Positions 23,199-37,870 of a stretch of 64,000 nt of DNA are shown piece after piece; position 1 is the stretch's first letter, and each line of letters opens with the position of its first letter. The stretch is from Daphnia carinata (Eukaryota > Arthropoda > Branchiopoda > Diplostraca > Daphniidae): positions 7,292,679 to 7,356,678 of the forward strand of contig NC_081337.1 in the NCBI RefSeq assembly GCF_022539665.2, given 5' to 3'. A program made the translations under genes and the position numbers. The notes beneath the pieces were generated by a model, which searched no databases, had not been told where the DNA came from, and worked only from the letters and a program-made list of their open reading frames with translations.

Positions 23199-23280
23199 TA
23201 GATGGCGCTAGAAGTAACGAAATTTTTATTCCAAAAATTTAAATTATGGAATTTTTTTTAATGTTAGGCAGCGCCATCTA
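23199..23280. mobile_element. Short MITE with TAGATGGCGCT inverted ends
   Basis: An 82-bp element with 11-bp perfect terminal inverted repeats (TAGATGGCGCT at the left, AGCGCCATCTA at the right) and a partly self-complementary AT-rich centre. Non-coding. Confidence 0.6.
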
Positions 23281-23746
23281 CTCGTCCAAATCTGAAAACT
23301 CCGTAAAGTAAACAATAGCAAAACAATCTGTCGTCTGGATTAAGATCTCGAATAACGCGAATTACCTACGGCAAAAGTAATAACGTTCCATACTAATAAT
23401 GTTACATATTATTTTCTGTTTTAAAACTTGGTAACTACAATTGTTTTGTGCATGTATTCTGTTAAATCGTGGGATATTCAATCTAACGTGCTGTGAAACA
23501 ATAACCTTGATAATATGATATCTGCTGCCGCTAGCCCACCCTCCTCTCACGCTCCCAGAATTTAAAACATGTTGTCGAATACGTGACCTTCACTATTCAT
23601 ACGTTTGCCATATACTTCTGCTTATCAGGTTGTGGGTGCTGCCTTTCTTAGCTGAAAGAGAACCAAAAGATTCCTACTGTAGCTGCACTTTCTGCGCTTT
23701 GCATTTTTAATTTTACACTATTTGACATACAACAGACTTCCTTAGA

Positions 23747-26120
<2,374 letters not shown>

Positions 26121-26379
26121 ATCGTTCTTGAAATAAAAATAGCGACAATCATTTTAACTCAAACGACGAGCACAAGTCGTCAGAAACTTTGTCGAACTTT
26201 TTGGCAGTTAAAGTGTTAGTAAATAGATCGAAAATTGTCTTTAAAATTGTTAGAATTATTCTCTTTGTAAACACTATCATTTTTTATCTAGTCTGCCAAT
26301 CCAAATATATGTTTTAATGGCAAACATACGCCATTAGTTCTTTATTTGTCGGACTTCGGTTTATTACTCTCTTTGGTAT

Positions 26380-28800
26380 TTGCAATTAAATAGGTAATTT
26401 AAAAAAATGGGAAAAGTCAGGCTCCTTTATTCGGTCTTATTTAGGCGTTATTAAGCCGTTTACCATTATTCTTCTATCTTTGTTTTCATAATTACTTGAA
26501 ATGCCTATACGTTGCCTATAGAAGAAACGGAGATACAGTCAATAAACAAGATGTATTCATGGCTCTTTGTTGAGCTGTGGTGTGATACGCTGAAGTTACG
26601 ATTCCCGAACAGTAATATAAAATTATAAGTTGTCCAATAATGCAAATGTGGGAAGGCAATACACTTCCCACTTTTGTCAAAATCGGTTGTACTGTCGCTT
26701 TAGTTTTGCGGTGTATTTCAATAATGGTTGACTTAATGAAAAAAAAAACAATTTTCCCGGAAACAGCATTTAATTGTGAGTATATTGTGTGATTTTCAAC
26801 CAATTCCGACGAGTGTCAGTTTTTACAGAAAAAAGTTTTAAAAATTAAGCCCGACTATAAAATAAGCCCGACTTTTTTTATTTTTTCGTTTTTTACGTTT
26901 ATTAAAAAAACTATCAGGCTCGTTGAAAAATAAACTTGATTTCCGTGATCAGCATTCAATTCTGAATCGGAATCATGTATTCTAAGCCAAATTTGAAATT
27001 TGGCCAAAAATGAAAAAGTGGGAAGGCTATACCCTTCCCACTTTTGTCAAAATCGGCCAAAAACGAAACCTCTTAAAATTGAACACAAATCACACGGTAT
27101 CATCACAATTGAACGCTGATTCTGATTCAGTGATCTATTTTCTCGTTAATCGAACCGTTCTTGAAATAAGGGGGAAAAATAAGCTGTAGTCGCACCTACT
27201 TTATGTTATGATTTTTAACGTTAATCTGCAAAAATATAAGCCAAGTGGAAAAATAAACTTAATTTTTGCGCTTTTTATTCAATTTCCGATCGAAATGATG
27301 TATTTTAAACCTAATTTAAAATTTAGCCAATAGAACATTAAGCCCGACAAAATAAGACCGACAAAACAAGCGCGACTTTTCTTATTTTTACGTTTTTTAC
27401 GTTTCTTTAAAAAACGACAAAGCTCATTGAAAATTAAACATGATTTCCTTGATCAGCATTCAATTCTGAATCGAAATCATTTATTTTAAGTCAAATTTGA
27501 AATTTGGCCAAAAATGAAAAAGTGAGAAGGCAATAGCCTTCTCATTTTTGTCAAAATTTGAAAAAACCGACACTTCTTGGAATTCGATTAAAATCACACG
27601 GTATAACCCAAATTTAACACTGAATCAGGAAAAGCTATTCGGTTTTCTGTCAAATTAGGCGTTTTTGAAATAAACGTAATTTATGAACAATAAACTTCAG
27701 CTGACCGACCGTTTTTTACGTTTTTCTCAAAAACTATTTGTCCAAAGAGAAAACAAACTTGATATTTGTAATTCTCGTTCAGTTTTAAATCTAAATCATG
27801 TGCTTTAAGCCAAATCTAAAATTTAGCCAAAAATGAAAAAGTGGGAAGGCTATACCCTTCCCACTTTTGGCAAAATCGGCCAAAAACGGCATCTCTTGAA
27901 ATTGAACACAAATCATACGGTATCATCAGAATTGAACGCTGATTCTGATTCAGTGATTTATTGTCTCGTTAAATGAACCGTTCTTGAAATAAACGGAAAC
28001 AGTGTGCTGTAGTCGTACCTACTTTATGTTATGATTTTTTACGTTAATCTGCAAAAATATAAGCCAATTGGAAAAATAAACTTAATTTTTGCGCTTTTTT
28101 ATTCAATTTCCGATCGAAATGATGTATTTTAAACCTAATTTAAAATTTAGCCAATGGAACTTTAAACCCTACAAAACAAGCCCGACAAATACAAGCCTAA
28201 CTTTTCCACCAAATATATTTATTTCAAAAATCTTCAATTTACTCAATGATAAAATACACTTACATTCCCAGTGAACGAAGATCTCTAAAATTGGCTTGTA
28301 TTTGTCATTAAAATCATAAATTTTTGAAATAAACGGAAAAAACTAAGAAGTGCTGGCGTGCTGGTGCGGTATAGCGCAATCGTGCTACAGCACAATATTC
28401 AATATATTTTTAAAATAGCTGCTTTGGCGAGAAGATGAATAATTTTCCTGGAACCAATGAAGTATAACGTGTAATTTATTATATAACTTCAAGAGGTGTA
28501 CTTTTTTTGTGAAAACTTAAAAATTATTTAAGCAAATCCAATTTTTTGCGGATTTGCATTGGATCTTTAAATCATTCAAGACAGCAAAAGTTCTCGAAAA
28601 ATAAACTAACCTACAAAACAACCTAAGCAGTAAAAACTAATTTTCCACCAATTTTTTGTTTTTTCCAAAATCTTTCCAAATTTTGTTTTTTCCAAAATCT
28701 GAACTTTACTCAGTGATAAAATATACTTTACATTCGAAATCAACGAGGATCTCTAAAATCGACTTAGCACACCGAAAGCACGTTACACCGCAGTCGTGTT
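26380..28800. repeat. Nested or tandem cluster of family A repeats
   Basis: About 2.4 kb made of repeated modules: hairpins at about 26,647, 27,013, 27,520 and 27,836 (13-base arms AAAAGTGGGAAGG around CTATAC in the best copies); AAGCCCGAC motifs near 26,843, 26,862, 27,338 and 28,178; TTTTTGAAATAAACG near 27,664 and 28,320; and ATTCAATTTCCGATCGAAATG at 27,277 and 28,100. The 27.0-27.3 and 27.8-28.15 kb segments are near copies about 823 bp apart, with a diverged copy between. A divergent GC core (GTGCTGGTGCGGTATAGCGC) lies at about 28,347. No coding sequence. It sits directly 3' of ALDH4A1. Confidence 0.7.
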
Positions 28801-29545
28801 AGCTATCCTTGTAGCCTGAACTTCAGAAAAATAAATGTCCGTTTAATTGGACATTACAGTTCTCCTTCTAGGCCGTACCTAGAAGTAATCTTTTCTTGAC
28901 CTAGGAAATAGAACGATTATGAGAGATAAATTTTAAAAATTAACCATCACGGTACATTACCGAGTATATTTTCTGTATATCACATAGGTAAAAAAAAAAA
29001 AAGAGGGAACGTACATATCGTACAAAGTTTACTACGATTGCAACCGGTAGGAGTTTGGAGCACATAATGCTGGCAGAAGCTACGAGCCAGCTGGCCGTTC
29101 CGAGTTATAATCTTTCAAATCTAAATAAATATCAAGAAACGTGAAACGATACGTTTCGCTAAAACAAAAATGGTTTGATATGGCACAGGCCTTTCTGGAT
29201 AAAGTTTGGGGAAACAGTTAACAAGTCATGAAGGACATAATTTGAATTTACATGGAGTAACACAGTTTAGAGCATTTAAGTTAGAACTCGAGCTTTTCCT
29301 TATATCCTACATATAATGAGAGATGCTTGTACACAGTGCCGTTATAGCGGTTTAAATATGGCAAAGTTAATACATTTAAAAAACACCAAACGAACCTCAA
29401 GGGCCTTTTCCCTCTAACGAAGGCACCCACGTTTTACTATGTTTAAACCATTGTTTAAAGCCTTTGCCACAATTATTCGCATTAGTTACCACCAATGCGA
29501 TTAACCTCTTTTCACAATCACGGAAATCTGCTTATTTGCAGCAAT
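28801..29545. other. Intergenic, 3' flank of the BTB gene
   Basis: AT-rich sequence with no open frame of interest; the right end is the presumed 3' UTR of the minus-strand BTB gene. Confidence 0.45.
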
Positions 29546-31325
29546 TTACGCTGGGGGAATCCCAGCCGGGGGACTGCGATTTAGCTGTGTGCATGGATGA
29601 GAAATATTGATTTGATTTCCTAGGTTCATTTCCAACTCATCAGGACTTTTAGTTCCAGACGGGTTGCCCTTACCCGTCGAAGATGGCTGCTGATTTCCCG
29701 ATAAAGAATTCCTGTTCAAATTGACGAATGGAATTGAGATGCTGCTCTGGTATCCAGAACTCATTTCAGATTCAAAAGGACTTTTATTTTTGGTCACGTT
29801 ATTTTCCATCGGTGATCGTGGGCGGGTGCGCGGTCGTCCTCTAGGGCCAGGTTCACGATCCCGATGGGCAGTCGATAAGTGATATTGAAGACTGTTTCGG
29901 GTTCTGTAAAAACAATATAGATACATGGTTTTCTAAATTATGCAATCATTTCATGTAACAAACCTGTAAAGACGTTCACACAGAGGGCAGGGATGTCGCG
30001 AAGTGTCGTTAGTATGACGATCCTCAATATGTCGCCTTACGCTGGAACGGCTTGACAAGAGTCGCATACAGAATGGGCATGGCCATCGCGGTCGGTCAGA
30101 GGTTGACATACGGCCTGGTGTCCGGCCAGGATGAATGTCACATTCATTTTGATCTGACAGAAGATTGAACTTTTTGGTATTGAACAACCTGGAACCAAAT
30201 TTTTGAAATTATTACCAGATGTCTCTAGTTGTTGCCGTGTTTCATCATGACCGGGTACAGAAAATGCTCGATTTGAATATTGGTTGAAAGATGGTGCAAT
30301 ATCTTGTGGGTCTGACACAGGTATCCTTGCGAAACTCTGAAGAGTTAATAGAGGAGGAATTAACGCATCCTCGTCTCTTCGTTGCTCTTTTTTTTCTTCA
30401 GCACTTGTAGCGATATTCCGCCCTTGTTGGAATTGGAATGTTCCAGGAGATCCTATTAAATCGTCATTTTCATCAGAAACCGAATCGAGATCCACTTCTT
30501 CTATTTTAACATTCGCCAAATGCCCAATTGAATCGGCTCCGACATTTTCTGGACCCGAGGAAAACATGGAAGAGTCCCCCAACTACAGGAAGTAAAATAA
30601 ATATGCATTGTGTAATTACGATTCTCCAGACGTCATGAGTTGTTATATACACACCTGAGTTGAAATCAAGTCATTATCCGATATGGAATCGGATACTGAT
30701 GGAGGGTTATTATTGCGTACACGTAGAACTGAAGAATTACTCTCGGATAACTGATAAGTTTTCAATTCGGACGAAGATTCAGTGAGACCCCGAACTTTAA
30801 GTACTTCGGCCGTCCTCAGAAAAGATGGAAGTCTTTGGTGCTTGACTCTCACTTCTCCGTGATAAACAAATTCGACTAATGCTAAAAGGTCGTAAAACAG
30901 AATGTCTTTTAAAACAATAACTGGATGTTTGCATGGTGTTGTCTATGGCGAAAATAATAAAATCAATTATTTAAGTTGTAAATTCCTATCATTTCACTCA
31001 CAAATATAAATTATTTACCTTTAATAAATCTCTGAAATATGGACTGCAGGCTGACAATACCACCTTTAAATAGAAAAAAAATTTGATTAAGTGTTTCACA
31101 TAGAGGAGATGATTATTGGCTCAAGTAATATACTTGTACTGAAAATTAAAATAAAATAAAACAAAATAAAACCTTGTTTTTTACCTTGTGAGCTTGTAAG
31201 CTTTGGCCTTCACAAGCTAGAGTTACATCAACAAAATCTTCACCAATCCTCAGGTCATGAAATGCAGTTATGAGATTGGACTGATGATTATTCCAGCGAA
31301 GGAAAAATTCTTGTTCATTAGCCAT
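29546..31325 (-). CDS. BTB/POZ and C2H2 zinc-finger transcription factor (lola/tramtrack type)
   Basis: Six minus-strand exons (31185-31325, 31019-31063, 30655-30942, 30216-30582, 29964-30153, 29546-29903) sum to 463 codons. The BTB domain has the insect ttk-group hallmark [16 protein letters not shown], then [18 protein letters not shown] and [14 protein letters not shown], and covers about residues 1-115. A long acidic linker with IKEEVD-like [10 protein letters not shown] follows. Two C2H2 fingers come next: [20 protein letters not shown] with its closing His, and [20 protein letters not shown]. An Arg/Pro stretch ([11 protein letters not shown]) resembles an AT-hook. The tail is Ser/Asn-rich. 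Sequence-specific DNA binding and BTB dimerisation are expected in the nucleus. A single finger exon set is visible, unlike lola with its many alternatives. Confidence 0.93.
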
Positions 31326-32809
31326 GCCTAAAAAGAAAATATCCAATGAAAATCCTCAAGGCAAGCTATCACCACATAATATTCTATTTCCCAACTTGAT
31401 TGCTGATTTTCAAGCATTTTGCTATTGGGCATGAAAATCAAACCAAATCAGATACTACACAAAGCAATTTAATAGAACATTTAAACTGTCACGAAAAATA
31501 AGCACTTAATAAATGGGAAAATCGTTTCATTAGTGTCGAAAAGACTGCATTAACGGGCATTACAATTCGAACTTTTGAAAAAATAGATACGGGTTACTTA
31601 CTCGGTTTATCGTAGCATTCTACCAGGGCACCAAGATCAGCACACTCACTATATAGGAAATTCTGGTACCCCTTAAGGAATATTCGAGCCGCAAGCAACT
31701 AGCGTGTATTTTATACAAACACAACTTCAAGGATTTCTTGTTTTTTTCTTTCCGGTTATTCCCCGCAATAACCCTGTTTGATAAGCGTCTGCTTTCATTT
31801 TCTTTACTAGACGGGAATGGAAATGATGCTACGTTGTCAGTTCACAGCAGGAAATCGGCCCTTTCTGGTGTTAAAAATAAACAATCTCTGAATGTCAATC
31901 TTGACTTCTTGAGCCGATACGTGGCCAGGGTAGGCTTAAAATCGAATGTGATTACCATGATTAAACAGCGAAGTAAACATTTACCAATTCAAGGTTTAAC
32001 AAAATACACGATTTTGGCCATTACGTTATTCAAAAAACAAGTCTTATAACGGTGTTTGACGAAATCCCGCCTTAAGCAGTTCTCGTACGACTGTTCTCCA
32101 ACTTCTTGCAGTCTGCGTACGTAAATTCTTCGGTTTTATGCTAATGTTCACTGAAAAGAAAAACATTTAAAAAATTTTAAGAACACCTTACGAAAAACAA
32201 TTCGGTATCTATCCAATATTAACTTGTCCGTCAACGAAGTTCAGCTTGTTTAGCAGCGTGGATTATATTTTCTAAACCCAAAATTATCTTTGCACGGTGT
32301 GAGCAGAAAGCATTTTACTATTCGAAAAGAAATGCTTGCAACAGTTATTTTTAGCGATACTAATACGTTTCACAAGAAACTTCGACAGTTTGGAAATCAA
32401 AGCTCTCGAGGTTATTCTATTGAACAATAAAACAGTGGGTAGAAACAAACACAGTACGAAAAGGGGTGATTGCAAAAACCGCAGTAAATGTCCCTGATGA
32501 AACCATCGAAACTGTTTTATTACAGCAATTCATAAACAAACGGAAAACAACTTGGCGGAAGAATTAGATCGGCAGATGAAGCGATTTCTTTTTGCTTTGC
32601 GTAAGTAAAGGCACTGCTGCTGATGCACATCATACGGTTAATCAGATAACTTTGGGGAAGACAACTGCAGAGGAGGGTAGGGGCAAAAATGGGCTATTTA
32701 AAAAACGAAAAGAAGTAGAGGAGAAGGTCAGTAGTGGGAAGTGAAATACCTCAACAAAGACCAGCAGGACAAGACGCTGCTGAATACCGAACATCGACCA
32801 CAGATTGAT

Positions 32810-32850
<41 letters not shown>

Positions 32851-33088
32851 CACACACACACACACTCCAAAAAATTATGATAGTGCAGTTATTCCGTTCT
32901 TAGGAAACGAAACGATTTCCATCCACTTTTTAGTAAAAACAATATGCCTACGTTTATTTAAGAATATTCATACTTTTTCATACTTGAAACCATACCGTAT
33001 TTGATGTTTCTCAAGCCATGTGATTACAAGAGAAAAAGGCTTAGGCTCAGCAAATACTCTGAACTTTATTGGACCACGATCATTTCGA
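31326..33088. other. Intergenic between BTB gene and ceramide synthase
   Basis: Contains the BTB gene 5' leader and promoter region (to about 31,720) and the ceramide synthase 3' flank. Frames such as plus 31,738-32,049 have no recognised domain. A (CA)n tract lies at 32,811-32,865. Confidence 0.45.
32811..32865. repeat. (CA)n microsatellite
   Basis: 55 bases of CA repeat with one CG interruption near 32,844. Confidence 0.98.
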
Positions 33089-34569
33089 CTATTTGGAATT
33101 TTTGTGTTCTCGACTGTGACTGCCTAACTTTACTGGCAATCGCTTGGATGGAGTCGTGGGCGAGGCTGATGAATTGCCAGATTTACTATTATCTTCGCTG
33201 AAATATTCGCTGGATGAGCTGCGCGAATCTTTTTCCATCTGTATAGCATTTAAAAAAAAGATTATACTATACGTAGTTTTCATGAGTGGGGTCACAGAAT
33301 AAGTGTATACAATACCTGTCCTGAAAGGATGGCTCGATATAATACTTTAAGTATGAAATACGTCCAGATGATGTGCAAAAGCAGTAACATAAGTAACAAC
33401 GAGTTGAAAATGTAGTACGCAGGAAACATGGGCACAATCTTCTTGGCACCAATACACGTACTGTGAACAAATGATGAGTTTAAAAAGATAAATAAATTAA
33501 AATATTTAAAATACTGAATGAAAATATGAGGTATTAACCATAGAAACGTAGGCGTACCTGTAAAGGAACCAATATGGGTAAATCACCAGCCGCGTACCTA
33601 TCCAGGTAACCGTGAAAATGCCAAACAATACATCGCAGGTACGTTGCCACTTGATGTACTTCATCATTTTTGCCAATTCTAAGAAAATATCGGCGCAATC
33701 GTGTATCACAAGAACTAGGGTCCCTGCTCGAATCAAGTTGCACGTCCACGATAAAACCAACAGGATAATGGTAACAAAATGATGAGTCAACATTTCCCAA
33801 AAATCTTTCCTCTTGATGTCCTCAAACATAGAGAAGAGTAGAGACCAATAGAAACTGAGTGACATCATATAGTGCCACCACACATCATTTGTCACTCCCT
33901 AAGAAGATATGACTTTGAGTGAGCTTGTTAGGTTATTGGTGTAATGTTTGGTTACCTGATGTGGAAAAGTGTACCAGCACTCGTTGATATCCCAAAACCA
34001 TGGTTTATCCCATAGGGTATACACTCCATAGACAAATGCAAATCCATAATAACTGAATCTCCAGCCACATTCCATGAACTTGACAAGTGTTGAGGGGCGG
34101 TCCATCATTCTTCTCATACGTATCCATCTTTCCACTTGCCGCTCAGACCAATCCAACTGCTTTGCAAGTCCTTGAATCTGTTTGTAGTTCAATCTGCCTT
34201 TTCGGGCAACAAGGAAGGCCTTCTCAAGTACAGGATTGTCAGGAGCCTGTCCCTTCCATGGTCTGACAGGTCTCAAACCATTGGCTATGCCCAACGGAAA
34301 GAAAACATACCTGTGGAATACAAAACCAAGTGGTGGTTATGGCATACAGCTTTATCTTTTATATGTAAGACTTACTTTTCAAATAACAGCCTGAGAAAAG
34401 TGAGAGCAAATGAAAATAAAACAGGATACCAAATGTCACTAAAGCGGGGATACGCAATATGTTGATTTTGCTCATTAGGTTCGATATCTTTCCAGGTGAC
34501 TCCAGGAGGTAACCATACGTCTGACGACCAGAATGATTCTGACATCTGGCTTAAAAAATTCACTACCAT
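33089..34569 (-). CDS. Ceramide synthase (LAG1/LASS, TLC domain)
   Basis: Exons 34376-34569, 33956-34310, 33558-33898, 33316-33460 and 33089-33238 (minus) total 395 codons, the usual size for animal ceramide synthases. It starts MVVNFLSQMSESFWSSDVWL, the typical N-terminus; an in-frame Met at 34,761 would add 64 basic residues and is less likely. A Hox-like segment follows (KQLDWSERQVERWIRMRR). Then comes the TLC domain with the Lag1p motif: catalytic His pair in EMLTHHFVTIILLVLSW and acidic HDCADIFLELAKMMKY. Several membrane spans are visible. The tail is Ser-rich, resembling the phosphorylated C-termini of vertebrate CerS2-6. The enzyme N-acylates sphingoid bases in the ER. It corresponds to Drosophila schlank. 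Confidence 0.96.
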
Positions 34570-34915
34570 TTTCGTACAAGGAAATTTAAACAATCCGATG
34601 TAAACACATCCGATTATAAACTTCAGTTTCCTTCCGCCCGAATCTGACTTCACTTTTTCTCCTTTTTTTTTGTCTTGTTTCTTTAATTTATTTTTCCATA
34701 GTGTGCACCGTTGCCAAACAAATTTCCTAAGGGCCGGCAAAGCTATGTGCGCGGAGAACACAAACGAAGCGGTCGCGCGGGTGTTTATCGATGTTGTCTA
34801 CCATCTCTCAGTTTTTATCTGCTTAGAATAATAAAGCATTGTGACTAGTTTGATGAGTCACATCATTTGTTGAAAAATACATTGTTTATTGTTACTCACG
34901 ATTCTCTAGAACCAA

Positions 34916-34923
34916 TATCGATA
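34916..34923. promoter_or_regulatory. DRE-like TATCGATA upstream of ceramide synthase
   Basis: Exact TATCGATA about 350 bases upstream of the ceramide synthase ATG. The same element occurs before GABARAP. No TATA box is evident for this gene. Housekeeping promoter role is inferred from insect DREF biology. Confidence 0.4.
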
Positions 34924-35900
34924 GAACTCGATAAAAGTGTCATTGTTCTTGTTGTTTTTTTTTTCTTCTCGCAACAAACAGATTTTCAGTATGGCGTAGT
35001 CGTTTCCACACACGATTATAAAACAAACGACTAAACCGTAGACCAGAAACACGACGTTGCCCGTATTGATTTTGGAGCTAATGGCAGGCCGGTGAGTGTT
35101 TGTTAAATAGAAACCACGCCCAAGTATAGTCTATCGAATATAGGGCACTGAGGAAAAAGCTCCCTCTTTCCGCCTAAAAAAGAACAAAATAATAATAAAA
35201 TAAAAAGGAAGAAGGAAAAAAAAAACAGACACACTAAATTGCAAGGCAATGAAACCGCACCTAGCCTAGTGTATTCATCAATGACAACGAAATCACTTTA
35301 TCTTCATGGTCACATGTCATTCCTTCGGGAGGATTTACTCAAAGCCATGCACTGTCTACAAGCATAACGCAGTGCGCACGCTTTGAATCCTGAACTTTTT
35401 TTTTTTTGCCCCGTGTTAGTCTTTCTTTAACGGCATTTTGTCCCCGCGTACACTGACGAGATTACCATTGGAGTAACATACATTAGCAGACCGTCTTTCG
35501 CGAAAAATCGAAGTCGAAACATCGTTGGTAGCTATAAGCTAGTTACACATTAATACGTTGCTTGTTCGCGATCGATACTGTGTTATTATCGATCAAATTC
35601 TGATGATTCTTTTTTAAAAGAATTTTCATAAAGTATTTACATACGTGAGTGCTTATCAGCTGATGACAGATAGGGAAGGCCTATGATCGATGAATTTCAT
35701 TTGCTCAGAAAACAAAAAAATAACGGAACCGAACGACCGACATCATGACTTAAACATCACGACATGTGTGTGTGAAAACAAGGGCCGAAAGGAGAGAAAC
35801 TGTCTGGAGAGAAGAAGACATCGAGAAAGTCGGCTTGACAAATTATCGGGGCCGTTTGGGAGCACCTTCGAAGCGTGATATGCGCGCGGTGCGTGCACGG

Positions 35901-35908
35901 TATATAAT
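35901..35908 (+). promoter_or_regulatory. Possible TATA box in the gene-poor domain
   Basis: TATATAAT in a GC-rich setting, followed by about 80 GC-rich bases with no ATG other than one directly after the box. It resembles the TATA boxes at 8797 and 12,760. No gene was found downstream, so a promoter for a distant or non-coding transcript is only a possibility. Confidence 0.3.
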
Positions 35909-37574
35909 AAATGGGCTGCCGTCTGGGCAAGCCCCACGCTTCGTCGGGCCGAGACGAGAACCAGACCCACTGACCGGTTATTATTCCAACACTTTTTTTT
36001 CCCATAGAAAAACCATAGAGACAAACGTTCAGTACTTAAGTAACGGCCTCTCCATTCGAAGTTAGCCATCACAAAAGGAAAGAAGGACAGGATACAATCC
36101 TGTACTAACTGGCTGTTGTCCCAATCGGGTTTGTTCTTAACTTTTTCTTTTTTAAAAAAACATTTATATTTGCGCCATATTTCCCAGCCATTTCCTGCCC
36201 ATCTTCCAAAATGAGAGTTAACAAATGGCTCTTTCAAGCTCTTGGTAGTTTCCTGGCACACATCATCGGACGAAAACAACTAAACCGTATAGATTTATAC
36301 ATGCACTAGACTTTTTGGATATAAATGCAGACACATATACATAGACATACGTACGTGGTTGCTTTGGGAAATAAAACAAACGTGACTTTCATAAATCAAT
36401 TTCGCGTTGACAATGGCAAATTTGCATTTTATTTTTAGTCCGTCTTTAATGTGCCTTTTTTCGTTCCTCGTTTTCAGTTTAAAGCCAACTGTTCTTTTTC
36501 ACTTACCCCACCTTGTTTTCAACTGCCCAATTCCATTTTTTAACCCTCGTTGTTTTATGTCGATTATTAAAATTGGTGACGCAGGTGACGCAGGTTTCAA
36601 TTACTGAAGGGCGTTTTCTTTGTGCCCCTCTAATTCGCCAAAAACTAGGAGAAATGTGAAACGAAAATGGAAAAAGGACAAACCACTTCTGGAATTATCT
36701 AGGAGTCAATGTTGACCGTCTGCGATTCGCTCTGCAGTCGAGAGACTACATCAGGTCAACGATTTCTTGTGATATTAGTGCCGTCATGTTTGAACGTCGT
36801 CAGTACGACTGCCGACTACCGAACGATGAAAAGCGGTTAAAGCTACACGAATGTGGAGAAGGGCGCTGCGATGGGGTCGCCCACTTGTCGTTAGATAAAG
36901 ATGGAAAGAAAAAGGGAGGTCGATAGAGAGCTATAATAATACAAACAGGTAACACAAGCAAAGCAAAAAGGCTGTGTCTAGAGAAGAGAAAAAAAAAAAA
37001 AAAAAAGAATGAACACGATGACACGGTCATTTTCGTTCAGCCCTTTTTTTTTTTCTCTCTCTTTCGTCTTATGATTATTTAATGATGTGGTGGAGGGCTG
37101 TGGCAGGCGCCCCCTTCTTTTTTTTTTCCTGGCCGTCTCTCATTCGTCTTTCGTGTCAACGTTTCGAATAAACGCCCGCTGTTCTTTTCTCATCGAAAAA
37201 AAAAAAAAATGCGCGTGGACGTGTCAGCGTTCGTGTTTCGGTGTGCGCGCGGCCGGCCATATCGGCAACCAACGATGTGGACCGCCGCTGCCATTCTTAC
37301 CGTGTTCTCATCGACCCCATCAGCCATCGCTAACGCAGCACCCGCAAATAAAAAAAAAAAAAAAACCCAATCATTACTCTGTTTTAATTCGCAAGCACGT
37401 CGTGTATTATTCAAGACGAACAACATAAAAAAAAAACAAACGAAAGCTCGGCGAACATGTTGCACCACACGTAATATTTGCGGAACAAAGCAATTGAACG
37501 AATCACGATGATTATTCAAGAAAAAAAAATACGGTTTAAGTGAATGGAGGCGTTGAATTGATCCGATGATTGCC

Positions 37575-37870
37575 GGTGCCGCTTACGCACCTGAAACTTT
37601 GCTCACCTCGCACATTGTTATAGGCATAGGTCGAGCAAGAATCAGGCTGAGAGCGAAAATACACCGATCTCGACGACGAGTTTTGATGTGTAGCAATCGA
37701 CAAGTTAAAAAAAAAAAAACAAACGCAGCTCGTGATAATTTTCGTCAGATGAGATGCACGAAACAAACTGACGCACCTGAAACTTTGCTCACCTCCTCCC
37801 TTGACGGAGGGTAATGCTAAGTTTACGATCACAGGTTGAGCAAAGGATCAGGCCCGACAGGCAGACGTGA
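37575..37870. repeat. Two diverged copies of a roughly 100-base unit, about 187 bases apart
   Basis: The block CGCACCTGAAACTTTGCTCA is identical at about 37,585 and 37,772. In both copies it is followed, at similar distance, by a GAGCAA...ATCAGGC segment. The rest has diverged by indels. Open minus-strand frames share the residues GEQSFRCVS only because of this. Confidence 0.7.

Noticed and set aside
30154-30215. Apparent frameshift, or a 35-base ultra-short intron, between the linker and the zinc fingers of the BTB gene
   Set aside because: A normal 62-base intron with donor GTAATA and acceptor CTGTCAG restores the frame; the 35-base version is an internal alternative that is not needed.
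32642-32863. Cys/Val repeat frame on the minus strand
   Set aside because: Product of the (CA)n microsatellite.
35743-36279. 178-codon minus-strand open frame
   Set aside because: No recognisable domain, it overlaps the GC-rich stretch after the TATA-like box on the other strand, and no splice or conservation evidence is visible. GC-rich sequence depletes stops.
37583-37800. Idea that the two CGCACCTGAAACTTTGCTCA copies are mutually exclusive exons encoding GEQSFR
   Set aside because: The second copy has stops in the corresponding frame a few codons upstream and the copies differ by indels, so protein-coding duplication is unlikely.
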